Below, one piece after another: positions 50,191-58,756 of a stretch of DNA of 64,000 nt. Origin of the DNA: Oceanospirillum linum (lineage in GTDB: Bacteria > Pseudomonadota > Gammaproteobacteria > Pseudomonadales > Halomonadaceae); NCBI RefSeq assembly GCF_001995095.2, contig NZ_MTSD02000008.1, positions 1-64,000 of the forward strand. The letters run 5' to 3'. The notes beneath the pieces are model-generated. The model was not told the origin of the DNA, did not search any database, and saw only the letters and a list, made by a program, of their open reading frames with translations. The position numbers were made by a program, and so were the translations under genes. Position 1 is the stretch's first letter. Each line of letters begins with the position of its first letter.

Positions 50191-50492
50191 TGATTCATGT
50201 CCCTCTGAAATGCGATATAAAACAAAATATAGTTAGAGAACTATATAATCTAATGGTCTTTAATAAAAGTTAAACCCCCGGAATGTATCGTTATGTTGCT
50301 TTGTTTTGCGATATATCCCAGAAGATAGGCTTTCCCGTGTACTCCCCAATGGTCTTGTTTAACAAATGATATGTTTAGAGATATAATCTTTTTTGATTCG
50401 GGCAGGCTTACCCCTGCATAACTGAAAAAACATGAAGGAGGCAGCTGCTTTTGTTACGGTCCTTTGCGGGGCCAGAAAGCTGAACCTAAACA
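50191..50492. other. Divergent cheW/aspartokinase intergenic region
   Basis: 302 bp, AT-rich between 50210 and 50400. ACTATATAATCTAATGG near 50240 is a candidate promoter core. A GAAGGAGG stretch at about 50434 is not positioned for the aspartokinase start at 50493, so a short leader peptide is conceivable but unproven. Confidence 0.4.
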
Positions 50493-51935
50493 ATGAAAAC
50501 CCATACGGTAGAGAAGATCGGCGGCACGTCGATGAGTGATTACGCCGCGGTACGAGATAACATCATTTTTCACAAGCAATCCCGGAAAGAAGAAGGGTAT
50601 CAGCGAATTTTTGTGGTATCTGCGTACGGTGGTGTGACCGACCTGTTGCTTGAGCATAAAAAATCCGATAAAGCCGGGGTGTTTGCTTCATTCGCCGGAG
50701 CAGAAGATAGCAGTGTTTGGCGCGATAAAATGACTCGCCTACGGGCCAGATTGATGTCGATTAACTATGAGCTGTTTGGCCAGACGCCTTTATGCCAGCT
50801 GGCAGATAGCTTTATCGGCGACCGCCTTGATGAGGCAGAGCAGACCCTGAACGATCTTGAAAGCGTGTGTCAGCATGGTCACTTTGACCTCAGTGATCAC
50901 CTGATGACAGTTCGTGAAATGATGGCCAGCCTTGGCGAAGCACACAGTGCCTGGAATATGGCTCAGTTGCTTAAGCGTGATGGGATCAATGCAGTTTATG
51001 TCGACCTGACCGGCTGGAATGCGGAAAAGCATCTATCCCTTGATGAGCGAATTGAAGCGGCCTTTAAGGATGTTGATCTGGCAAACTGTTTACCGATTGC
51101 TACCGGCTACGCTCACTGTACTGAAGGACTCATGCAGACCTTTGATCGGGGTTATAGTGAGATGGTCTTCAGCCGTATTGCTGTGCTGACAGATGCACGG
51201 GAGGCGATTATCCATAAAGAGTACCACCTGAGCAGTGCTGACCCTCGTCTGGTGGGAGTGGATAATGCTGTGCCAATTGGTCGTACAAATTATGATGTGG
51301 CAGATCAGCTGGCGAACCTGGGTATGGAGGCGATCCATCCCAAAGCAGGGAAAGGTCTGCGCCAGCGGTGTCTGCCGCTACGTGTGATGAATACCTTTGA
51401 ACCGGATCATGCCGGTACGCTGATCACCGCTGAGTATGTCAGTGAAAAGCCTTGTGTCGAGATCATTGCTGGCCGACAAAATGTTTATGCTCTGGAGTTT
51501 TTTGATCAGGATATGATGGGGAGCATGAGCCGTTATGGCCGCGAATTACTGGGCATTATCGAACGGTTTAAAGTTCCACTGATCAGCAAAGATAATAATG
51601 CTAATACGCTAACACACTATATGGCATCGAATCTGAAAACCATAAAACGGCTTCAGAAGGCGATTCAGGAACAATATCCGGGTTGTGAAATGAGCCTGAA
51701 GAAAGTAGCAATGGTTTCTGCGATCGGAAGTGATATGCAGGTGCCGGGTATTCTGGCGCAAACCGTTAATGCACTGGCCTCGGCTAAAATCAGTGTGCTT
51801 GCGCTGCAGCAGTCTATGCGTCAGGTTGATATTCAGTTTATTGTATCGAATGATGACTATGATCTGGCTGTTCAGAGTTTGCACCGCAGCCTGATTGAGA
51901 TTCACAATCACGGAGAAGCAATTTGTGCGGCCTGA
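50493..51935 (+). CDS. Aspartate kinase, ectoine-type (Ask_Ect-like)
   Basis: 480 residues, monofunctional. It begins MKTHTVEKIGGTSMSDYAAV with the kinase KxGGTS core, then ends in two ACT-like domains (about 320-475, with AMVSAIGSDMQVPGI). The long insert between strands and the phrase FVVSAYGGVTDLLLEHKK match the Ask_Ect subfamily, which feeds aspartyl phosphate into ectoine. ectABC is not adjacent here, so the role (ectoine, or general Lys/Thr/Met supply) is undetermined. A terminator follows. Confidence 0.85.
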   Translation: MKTHTVEKIGGTSMSDYAAVRDNIIFHKQSRKEEGYQRIFVVSAYGGVTDLLLEHKKSDKAGVFASFAGAEDSSVWRDKMTRLRARLMSINYELFGQTPLCQLADSFIGDRLDEAEQTLNDLESVCQHGHFDLSDHLMTVREMMASLGEAHSAWNMAQLLKRDGINAVYVDLTGWNAEKHLSLDERIEAAFKDVDLANCLPIATGYAHCTEGLMQTFDRGYSEMVFSRIAVLTDAREAIIHKEYHLSSADPRLVGVDNAVPIGRTNYDVADQLANLGMEAIHPKAGKGLRQRCLPLRVMNTFEPDHAGTLITAEYVSEKPCVEIIAGRQNVYALEFFDQDMMGSMSRYGRELLGIIERFKVPLISKDNNANTLTHYMASNLKTIKRLQKAIQEQYPGCEMSLKKVAMVSAIGSDMQVPGILAQTVNALASAKISVLALQQSMRQVDIQFIVSNDDYDLAVQSLHRSLIEIHNHGEAICAA

Positions 51936-51994
51936 TAAGGCGGATGAAATGACAGGTTTATCTCTTCTCTGAAGAGGTAGCACAAGCTAAAGAG

Positions 51995-52030
51995 CAGCCA
52001 TCGTCTGAAGAGATGATGGCTGTTTTTGTT
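51995..52030 (+). terminator. Terminator of the aspartokinase gene
   Basis: CAGCCATCGTCT pairs with AGATGATGGCTG (one G-T pair) over a GAAG loop, followed by TTTTTGTTTG. Confidence 0.85.
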
Positions 52031-52258
52031 TGTGACTCTGATTTTAATGCCACCTCTGGTGTGTCATTAATGGCGACTTAGCAATATTTGTCTGACGACA
52101 ATGTCTTATGTCCAGTAAGAGCTTTGATGCTTGGATATATTATTCCCTTTAAAATCAGTGGGTAAAAGGATTTTATTTCTGTTGGCACTAGCGTTGCAAT
52201 ATCTGGAGTGTACAGCGTCAAACGCTGACTTCTACTGGATATAACAGGAGTGACCACG

Positions 52259-52384
52259 ATGGCACATGCTGAATCTCACGATTATGAAACGATTGGTGTT
52301 GGTGCAACACTGTTGATGGCTGCTGCAGGTCTTGTACTTGGTATTTTTCCGGTATTGACTCAGATCTGGGTGTTGTTGAACTAG
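52259..52384 (+). CDS. 41-residue single-span membrane protein
   Basis: ATG 52259 follows a good ribosome site (ACAGGAGTGACC). The product is MAHAESHDYETIGVG, then one hydrophobic segment from about 16 to 38 (ATLLMAAAGLVLGIFPVLTQ) and a short WVLLN end. It has a His/Glu/Asp-rich head. A dedicated terminator at 52439-52471 follows and the 229-bp leader (52031-52258) is non-coding, so it looks like a genuine monocistronic small gene. No family recognised; small oxidase or transporter subunits have this build. Confidence 0.7.
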   Translation: MAHAESHDYETIGVGATLLMAAAGLVLGIFPVLTQIWVLLN

Positions 52385-52438
52385 ATATACACAATGTTTG
52401 CCAGAGTGTAATGTTGGTTTTATTCTGGCTCTGTTATC

Positions 52439-52471
52439 AAAATAGCTCCGCTGAATCGGGGCTATTTTTTT
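52439..52471 (+). terminator. Terminator of the 41-residue protein gene
   Basis: AAATAGCTCCG and CGGGGCTATTT over a CTGAAT loop, then a T run. Confidence 0.88.
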
Positions 52472-52638
52472 ACCTGTCGTCTACAGCGTGCCCGATGTGG
52501 AATGGATTTTTTCTCGCTGTTTAGCCGTCATGCTGCCATGCTAGGATCATTAATGATAAAAAGAAGCAACTCGGAAAGCAGGAAATCTGCGCTATTCGAG
52601 ATAAGGTGTAAATAAAATATCACTTTTAGGAGCAGAGG

Positions 52639-55203
52639 ATGGCTGAGGCCACTGTAAAGCTTGGTATTCGGGCGAAATTGGTCGTCTTATTTCTGTTGAT
52701 CAAAGTGATCCCTCTGGTACTTTTGGCATTGTTAGCCTGGCAGGGTGTGGTTTACCTTGGTGAGCGCCTGAATGACGAAACGCGTCAACTGAGTAATGAA
52801 GTGCGTCTCACTGTAGAGGATATGGCGGATACCTTCAGCCAGAAAGCGGAGCGAGCCCTGAATGATCGTGCCCGTGAAGAGCTGGAACGCCTGACCACAG
52901 ACACTGCCCGTGACGTTGCCCGCTTTTTGTATCAGCGGGATGCAGACCTTAATCTCGCTGCCGCCCTGCCCATTGAAGAAGATAGCTTTCGCCGTTTTGT
53001 TGAACATCGCAGCAGCCGGATCATGGATACAGGGGTGTGGCAGCTGGCAAAAGATGGTAGTGGCTGGGTGCCGGCGAATCCACCGCCGCCTGATGTCTCT
53101 GATGCTAAATCCAGCAACGCTGAAAACCAGCAGGATTTTCATTACCGGCCTCCGGAAAGCGTACAGCCTACCCTGCAGATTCCTCTGTATCACGAAATAA
53201 CCTTTATTGATCTTGATGGCCGAGAGCGTATCAAGGTGCAAACCTCAGACCTGCTACCAGAGGGCTTGCGGGATGTTTCCAGACCTGAAAATACCTATGC
53301 CAAAGCGGAAGACTACTTCACCAAACTAAGGGATCTGAAGCCTGGTGAGATTTATGTTTCCGATGTCATCGGTCCCTATGTACCCTCCCGTATTCTGGGC
53401 CCTGCAACACCGAAAGCTGCCGATAAGCGTCAGATCCCTTTTGAGCCGGAGCAGGAAGCCTACGCTGGCCGTGAAAACCCTGTCGGTAAGAAGTTTCGCG
53501 GCATTATTCGTTGGGCAACACCGGTCAGCCGCAACGGTAAAAAGATTGGCTATATTACGCTGGCATTGAATCATGATCATATTCTGGCCTTCACCGACAA
53601 TCTGAAGCCCACTGAGAAGCGCTACGCACAAATTGCAGATGCCAGTAGTGGTAATTATGCCTTTATGTGGGATTACAAAGATCGGAATATCGCCCATCCG
53701 CGACATCACTCTATCGTTGGTTTTGACCCGAAAACAGGTCAGCGAGCGGTTCCCTGGCTGGAAGCTTCTATTTATGAAGGTTGGCAAAAAAGCGGGCAGC
53801 CGCTTAGGGAGTATCTGGCCGATATACCGGCTTTTGACCAGCAAACCCGCAGTAAAAAGCCAGCTCTGGAGCTCATCAGGCAGGGGCAGTTGGGCCTTGA
53901 GTGTCGCTATCTGAATTTTGCCCCCCAGTGTAAAGGCTGGAACGACCTTACACGTCAGGGAGGCTCAGGCTCTTTTCTGATTCATTGGACAGGTGTTTGG
54001 AAGCTGACGACTGCCGCCACGATTCCTTATTTTACCGGGCATTATGGCGATACACCCCGAGGTTTTGGTTTTGTCACCATAGGTGCCAATATCGATGATT
54101 TCCAGCAGCCAGCAAAAGATACTGCAGCACGTATGGAGAGTAAGCTGGAGGAGTTTACGGCCCTTCTTAATGAACGTCAGAAAGAGCTTAGCGGCCTGAT
54201 CAATAAGATCATGGCCGATGTGGCAATGGAGTTGACCGTCTCCACCGCCATCATGGTGATTATTGTGGTGGTTATCGCGGTTTGGATGGCATCCATGATT
54301 ACCGGTCTGGTGCGCTACTTTACCTCAGGGCTGAATAAAATTGAGGATGGGGATTATGGATTCCGCTTTGAAGCCCAGCGTAATGATGAACTCGGGCAGC
54401 TAAGTCATGCCCTTAATGGCATGGCAGACAGTGTTGAGGCATCCTTTGAAGTTTCGGATCAGGCTCGCAAAGATGCGGAGCAGGCCAGCCAGATGAAAAG
54501 TGATTTTCTTGCCCGTATGTCCCATGAGTTACGTACTCCGCTCAATGGCATTATGGGGTTCGCAGAGATTTTAAAGCTGGATGATGAGAACGCTGAAACC
54601 CGCGAGTATGCTGATATTATTCACCAGAGTGGTAACCATTTACTGAAGCTGGTTGATGATATTTTGGATCTCGCCAAGATGGACGCTGGACAGCTGACAC
54701 TAACCCCACATGAAGTCAGATTGCAAAATTGGTTAACCCGTTTTATAGCTGTGCACCGGGGCGGTGCAGAGCGCAAGGGGCTTCATCTGGAGCTGGATAT
54801 CACATCTCTGCCAGCGGATTTTACCCTGTATATTGATGATACCCGCTTGCGGCAGGTGTTGAATAATCTTGTGGAGAATGCCATCAAGTTTACTCAGCAG
54901 GGCAGGGTCGAACTGTCTGTCTCTGAAGCAGAGAGCAGTGTCATCTTTGATGTTAAAGACAGTGGTGAAGGTATTCCACCGGAGGCACGGGAGTGGGTTT
55001 TTGAAGCGTTCCGTCAGGCAACCGAGTTTGTAAGCCGCAGTCATGGCGGAACCGGGCTGGGTCTCAGTATTGTGCGTGAGCTTTGCCATGTTATGGGGGG
55101 TGAGGTTGAACTGGTGGACTCAACCCTTGGCAAGGGCAGTCATTTCCGGGTCGTTTTACCTCGGGAGAAAGTGCCGCCGGAAGAGTCAGGCGATACCTGT
55201 TGA
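52639..55203 (+). CDS. Membrane sensor histidine kinase with large periplasmic domain
   Basis: 854 residues. TM1 at about 12-35, then an extracytoplasmic domain of about 500 residues ending in a long helix. TM2 is at about 535-557 (STAIMVIIVVVIAVWMASMI), followed by HAMP (LVRYFTSGLNKIEDGDYGF), HisKA with phospho-accepting H629 in SHELRTPLNGIMGF, and an HATPase domain (NLVENAIKFT, DSGEGIP, GGTGLGLSIV). No receiver or response regulator is adjacent, so the partner is unknown. The sensor part has a dCache-like size but I cannot assign a ligand. Confidence 0.92.
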   Translation: MAEATVKLGIRAKLVVLFLLIKVIPLVLLALLAWQGVVYLGERLNDETRQLSNEVRLTVEDMADTFSQKAERALNDRAREELERLTTDTARDVARFLYQRDADLNLAAALPIEEDSFRRFVEHRSSRIMDTGVWQLAKDGSGWVPANPPPPDVSDAKSSNAENQQDFHYRPPESVQPTLQIPLYHEITFIDLDGRERIKVQTSDLLPEGLRDVSRPENTYAKAEDYFTKLRDLKPGEIYVSDVIGPYVPSRILGPATPKAADKRQIPFEPEQEAYAGRENPVGKKFRGIIRWATPVSRNGKKIGYITLALNHDHILAFTDNLKPTEKRYAQIADASSGNYAFMWDYKDRNIAHPRHHSIVGFDPKTGQRAVPWLEASIYEGWQKSGQPLREYLADIPAFDQQTRSKKPALELIRQGQLGLECRYLNFAPQCKGWNDLTRQGGSGSFLIHWTGVWKLTTAATIPYFTGHYGDTPRGFGFVTIGANIDDFQQPAKDTAARMESKLEEFTALLNERQKELSGLINKIMADVAMELTVSTAIMVIIVVVIAVWMASMITGLVRYFTSGLNKIEDGDYGFRFEAQRNDELGQLSHALNGMADSVEASFEVSDQARKDAEQASQMKSDFLARMSHELRTPLNGIMGFAEILKLDDENAETREYADIIHQSGNHLLKLVDDILDLAKMDAGQLTLTPHEVRLQNWLTRFIAVHRGGAERKGLHLELDITSLPADFTLYIDDTRLRQVLNNLVENAIKFTQQGRVELSVSEAESSVIFDVKDSGEGIPPEAREWVFEAFRQATEFVSRSHGGTGLGLSIVRELCHVMGGEVELVDSTLGKGSHFRVVLPREKVPPEESGDTC

Positions 55204-55268
55204 CCCTATGCCGCTCCGATTCAGTGTCTATGACGTATAGGTCTGGAAACTGAATTGAGGACGGTCTT

Positions 55269-55586
55269 ATGACAATCAGCCTGAAAAACCTTCAAAAGCA
55301 GGTGGAAATCGAGAAAGTTATTATTCACTCACTGGACTGTGCGCTGTACCAGGTTTCGGTGATTATTCATGGGCAGGAGCTATACCTTGCTGATGAGCAG
55401 GGAAAACTTCTGCGCAGTCATAACAAAATGAGCCTGCAAACCTTATTTGCCCGGCTGCCGGTGAAACGGATGGTGCTCCGCCAACAGAGCGCCTACGATG
55501 AAATGGTGGGGCAGCCTCTGCGTGCTGGTGATAACTATCTGGAAGTGTCTCTCGGTAACAGCGAAATGGGGCTTGTAGATCGCTAA
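55269..55586 (+). CDS. DUF6482-like small protein
   Basis: 105 residues, soluble. The sequence LDCALYQVSVIIHGQELYLADEQGKLLR, then VLRQQSAYDEMVGQPL, resembles the DUF6482 family of short proteins in pseudomonads and relatives, function unknown. It lies 65 bp after the kinase and 66 bp before panE, all in one direction. Confidence 0.7.
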   Translation: MTISLKNLQKQVEIEKVIIHSLDCALYQVSVIIHGQELYLADEQGKLLRSHNKMSLQTLFARLPVKRMVLRQQSAYDEMVGQPLRAGDNYLEVSLGNSEMGLVDR

Positions 55587-55652
55587 AGCATTGAAACCTG
55601 CTTTCGCCAGACTAAACTGTCAAACTCAGTTTAAAGCCAAGGCGGAGCAAGC

Positions 55653-56570
55653 ATGAGAATTCTGGTGGTCGGCGCAGGTGCCGTGGGTATTTTATTTGGC
55701 AGTCAGCTACGGCAACAGGGTTTGGATATCTCGCATCTGGTGCGCCCCAAGCGTGCAGCTGAACTGGCGGAAAAACCCTTTGAGGTTTGTTTGCCAGAGG
55801 CGACATTTCAGCTATCACCCACATGCCTTACCCAGCGGGAGCTGACGGCGACTGCTACCTTTGATCTGATTATCCTCACCAACAAAGCTTACGGATTACC
55901 TCAGGTGATAGAGGATATTGCGCCTGCGGTGGGTGACAATACCCTGATCCTTCCCCTGCTCAATGGCCTCCGCCACCTTGATCTGTTAGACAAAGCTTTT
56001 GGTGCAGAGAGAGTGCTGGGCGGTATCGCTAAAACAGTCGCTACGCTTAAAACACCATGGCAGGTTCGAGTTGCCACTGACTATAACAGCATCACTGTTG
56101 CGGCCCGCCAGCCTTCCCAGCAGGCTGCTGTGGCGGAGGCTGTTCAGCTGTTCCAGCAGTCCGGTCTTACGGTTGAACAGACCGACGACATTATGGGGCA
56201 GATGTGGGATAAGTTCTGTCGCATGGCAGCTTTAGGCGCGGTGAACTGTCTGCTGCAGGGGAATGTGGGCGAATATATGAAGAGTGAACGCGGCGGTGAG
56301 ATCGCCCTGCAGATCTTTGACGAATGCTGTCAGGTTGCCGCAGCTTCTGGTCATGCTCTGGCGAAGGACTCAGTACAGGGCTTCCAGCGTATTCTGACCA
56401 ATCCGAAATCCAGCTTTAACTCCTCCATGTACCGCGACATGCGAAATGGCCTGCCCATCGAAGGGGATCACCTTGTCGGTGATATGGTTGCCCGGGGTAA
56501 AGACGTTGGAGTCGCCACCCCAATGCTCGAAATCGCCGAGGCTGTGTTGCAGGTTTATAGTGCGGGATGA
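55653..56570 (+). CDS. panE: 2-dehydropantoate 2-reductase (ketopantoate reductase)
   Basis: 305 residues. The N-terminal Rossmann motif RILVVGAGAVGILFG, then LTNKAYGLPQV, and the C-terminal ApbA domain with catalytic Lys region (MWDKFCRMAALGAVNCLL) and NSSMYRDMRNGLPIE. It reduces ketopantoate to pantoate with NADPH, feeding the CoA pathway also represented here by coaBC and coaD. It is the last core gene before the accessory region. Confidence 0.92.
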   Translation: MRILVVGAGAVGILFGSQLRQQGLDISHLVRPKRAAELAEKPFEVCLPEATFQLSPTCLTQRELTATATFDLIILTNKAYGLPQVIEDIAPAVGDNTLILPLLNGLRHLDLLDKAFGAERVLGGIAKTVATLKTPWQVRVATDYNSITVAARQPSQQAAVAEAVQLFQQSGLTVEQTDDIMGQMWDKFCRMAALGAVNCLLQGNVGEYMKSERGGEIALQIFDECCQVAAASGHALAKDSVQGFQRILTNPKSSFNSSMYRDMRNGLPIEGDHLVGDMVARGKDVGVATPMLEIAEAVLQVYSAG

Positions 56571-56599
56571 CTTATCTATTCATGTCTTTATTATGACTG

Positions 56600-57346
56600 T
56601 CAATTTGACTGTGTAGTGGCTAAGTGTTGTTTTCTGCTTTCTTTGATTTCATGTTCAATTTCTTCTATTTGTTCTTTTAAAGCTGCTGAGTATGCCTTTA
56701 TGCAGTTTTCTCCAAGGTATGCATTTCTGGATAGCTCTAGTGTGATTCTTTCTGACTCAAGTTTTAATGTTTCTGATAGAAAGAAGTGCTCTGATATGGA
56801 TGTTTTAGCTTGTGAAGAGGTTTGTATTCCTCTTGCATCTTTTGTGTGGAGCTTATGCATGCATTCTAAGTCTTCTCTGATATCAGAGCTTGTAAGGGAT
56901 ATTATGCTAAATGCGTATTTAAACTTGAATATTGCTATTTCTTTGCTGTCAGAGTAGTTGATTTTAATTTGTTTCAGGCTGTTGATTTCTCGCTGTATTA
57001 GTTCTGATTTATGCGCCATCTCCTCTTTGTCCAAACTATCAATTTCAGTCCTAAGACTTTGCATTTTTGACTCAATCTCTTTTTTGTTCCTTTCCTTGTC
57101 TTTCTCTTGTTGAGCAATTCTTTCTTGCTGTTCCTTGATAGTCTGATCTTTTTTAGTTTCTACAGCGTGGTTAAGTTGCTGATATGCAATCCAAACAGCC
57201 CCAAGTGTCAAAACAGGTGTGAAGAAGCCGCCAACAAAAGTCCCCATATTGGCTAAGTTGCTGGCAACTTCACCGTTGAGTGGACTGCCGCTTGCGCCAA
57301 CAAACAATGCTGTTAGTGCTAAGAAAAGAAAAATTAAGGCGTGCAT
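56600..57346 (-). CDS. Membrane-anchored coiled-coil protein, abortive-infection-like
   Basis: 248 residues from ATG 57346, which has AGGGGATGTT before it; a TTG at 57391 in frame is less likely. Two membrane segments (ALIFLFLALTALFVGASG and FVGGFFTPVLTLGAVWIAY) precede a long highly charged coiled coil (about 85-150) and a helical C-terminus. The layout resembles proteins annotated as putative phage abortive infection proteins. The DNA is clearly more AT-rich than its neighbours, a sign of transfer. It sits between panE and the mobile element. Confidence 0.6.
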   Translation of the reverse strand: MHALIFLFLALTALFVGASGSPLNGEVASNLANMGTFVGGFFTPVLTLGAVWIAYQQLNHAVETKKDQTIKEQQERIAQQEKDKERNKKEIESKMQSLRTEIDSLDKEEMAHKSELIQREINSLKQIKINYSDSKEIAIFKFKYAFSIISLTSSDIREDLECMHKLHTKDARGIQTSSQAKTSISEHFFLSETLKLESERITLELSRNAYLGENCIKAYSAALKEQIEEIEHEIKESRKQHLATTQSN

Positions 57347-57563
57347 AACATCCCCTATCTTAACTCCCTGATAAATAGGCTTTTCCTGCAAAACTTTAAT
57401 CTCACTTCTTGACCTCCCTCAGCCGATGGTTGGGAACCAGCGAAATAGTATTTTTGCGGCAATTACCGTTTTGAGTTGATCTGCTTGCAGCAAATTAAAG
57501 ATCGAATATTTATAAGGTTAAGGCTATCACAGGAAAGGTTTATATAAAGGTACAAAAACAAAA

Positions 57564-57592
57564 AAGGCCCAGCTGTTTCCAGCTGGGCCTTC
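57564..57592 (-). terminator. Hairpin at the left end of the mobile element
   Basis: AAGGCCCAGCTG-TTTC-CAGCTGGGCCTT, with an A run to its left that would be the T run for leftward transcripts. No gene ends directly at it; it may mark the element boundary or the former end of a disrupted RNA gene. Confidence 0.7.
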
Positions 57593-57670
57593 GATGTTTG
57601 GTGGGGTGGGGTCTACCGAATAGTAGTGCTAAGTTATTGTTTTATATGATAGTAGTGTCTGTGTTTTCAA

Positions 57671-57729
57671 AAAAATACCCCCAAAAATACCCCCGGATTG
57701 CGTTTGCTAGAGGCCTTTTCTGGGGGTAT
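57671..57729. repeat. ATACCCCC repeats near the element end
   Basis: AAAAATACCCCC occurs twice head to tail with a 12-bp period (57671-57682, 57683-57694), and an inverted copy GGGGGTAT lies at 57722-57729. The 12-bp spacing mirrors the pair near tRNA-Arg. Recombinase arm sites are the likeliest role, by inference. Confidence 0.6.
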
Positions 57730-57844
57730 CTCTTTCGTAGGCTGGCTTTATGTACAGTATTTGACCGGTTCGACTTCTTCCAGAGAAGCGCAACCACCTT
57801 GCGTTGCTGAGCACCCGGTGCGGCTTCTCAGGTTGGCCGGTGAT

Positions 57845-57913
57845 CTGCGCCAGCTCTCAGGTAAGCGTGATCTGTGTAACGGTTTCAGTTGTGGTCCATG
57901 GCTGAAACACCCT
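57845..57913. repeat. Duplicated module A, copy 1 (copy 2 at 58966-59043)
   Basis: CTGCGCCAGCTCTCAGGT, then CTGTGTAAC, CAGTT and GGCTGAAA-CACCCT occur in the same order and spacing at 57845-57913 and 58966-59043, each running into a dyad. Points between differ, so the duplication is old. Confidence 0.7.
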
Positions 57914-57924
57914 AAAATGAGGGT
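57909..57924. repeat. Isolated dyad ACCCTAAAATGAGGGT
   Basis: A 5-bp arm dyad of the same type as the ladder at 59037-59141, here preceded by the same GCTGAAACACC context. It is the first member of a duplicated module. Confidence 0.6.
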
Positions 57925-57952
57925 ATTACCCTTGTTTTGAGTGTGTTTTGTC

Positions 57953-58050
57953 GTTGGCCTTTATGTTGGCCCTTTGCTGGCTGGTTGATCCGTCGCGGGC
58001 TGATCTGGTGGGCGTTTGGGAGCTGGCGTGGGTTGGCCCTTATGTTGGCC
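57953..58050. repeat. Duplicated module B, copy 1 (copy 2 at 58636-58738)
   Basis: GTTGGCCYTT..GCTGGC followed by GGGCTGATCTGGTGGGCGTT, GAGCTGGCG and GGGTTGGCCCT-ATGTTGGCC recurs at 58636-58738. The shared part encodes the Trp-rich peptide described at 58658. Confidence 0.7.
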
Positions 58051-58565
58051 TCGACTGCTCGGGAAGGCATAAAACACCGTTCAGAAAATTTTCCTTATTT
58101 CACACGTAAAAAAATGCGTCTAAGGGTGCGGTCATCGAGCCCATGCAAATCCTAGACTTTCAGACCGCCCTATCCCATGTCGTTGTGTCCGCCCTACCAG
58201 TCCGCCCTTAACAACTGCCTACCGGCTGCAACGGTCTGTTTTAACAGGCTGTATTGGCTCTACGTGTACGCCCCACCAGTCCGCCCCTTGCCTATCCTCA
58301 ACACCTGTTACCTGTGCGCTCTCCGGCTGCGTTTTTTGCGTCTCTGCGTATCCGGTGCGGGTTCTCAGGTTAGCCCGGACGCTGCTGTTCTCCAGATCGG
58401 TTTATCAGGTGTGCGTGGTCTTGAGCTGATCCCGTTTGCTGGCGTTTGTGTTGCTATGGTAATCAGAATGCAAAAACGCATCATCGCATAAGATTAGCCT
58501 AATGAACTTGTTTATTAGGTCTGCTCTGTATGATGGTTCTATGACGGTTCTACTGACGGTTAAAG

Positions 58566-58631
58566 GGTCATGGTGACACCTGGCTTTGGTCATGGTGACA
58601 CCTGACAGGGGTCATGGTGACACCTGGCTTT
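58566..58631. repeat. Three 22-bp iterons
   Basis: GGTCATGGTGACACCTG starts at 58566, 58588 and 58610, exactly 22 bp apart, each followed by a 5-bp spacer (GCTTT or ACAGG). A fourth copy at 58918-58934 sits in a perfect dyad GGTGTCA-TGG-TGACACC. Head-to-tail repeats with a period near two helical turns are typical initiator-binding iterons of plasmid and satellite origins. Confidence 0.8.
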
Positions 58632-58657
58632 TCAAGGTTGGCCCTTTTGCTGGCCCT

Positions 58658-58747
58658 GTGACCTTCTGGCTGATCGGCTCCGGCCTGATCTGGTGGGCGT
58701 TTAAGAGCTGGCGCGGGTTGGCCCTGATGTTGGCCTTGTGTCTCTAG
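58658..58747 (+). CDS. Possible 29-residue Trp-rich membrane peptide
   Basis: From GTG 58658 the frame reads VTFWLIGSGLIWWAF, then KSWRGLALMLALCL and stop. A related peptide (WLIRRGLIWWAFGSWRG, then LALMLAS) is encoded at about 57979-58053. Between the copies most base changes fall in third codon positions (GGG/GGC, CGT/CGC, CTT/CTG). That suggests selection on the peptide. There is no strong ribosome site, so coding is uncertain; a toxin-like or leader peptide is possible. Confidence 0.35.
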   Translation: MTFWLIGSGLIWWAFKSWRGLALMLALCL

Positions 58748-58756
58748 CTTAGAGAC
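58740..58756. promoter_or_regulatory. Operator-like dyad GTCTCTA-GCT-TAGAGAC
   Basis: A perfect 7-bp inverted repeat with 3-bp spacer, overlapping the stop codon of the possible peptide. It looks like a repressor or recombinase dimer site. No regulator is identified. Confidence 0.45.

Noticed and set aside
57590-57680. Truncated tRNA or tmRNA 3' end (TTTGGTGGGGTGGGGTCTACCG)-like
   Set aside because: The TGGTGG plus terminator look suggestive on the minus strand, but no T-stem/loop with GTTCRANYC or matching acceptor can be drawn.
58177-58491. 104-codon plus-strand frame in the repeat region
   Set aside because: No ribosome site, composition follows the Pro/Cys-rich bias of the repeats, and no similarity to known folds.
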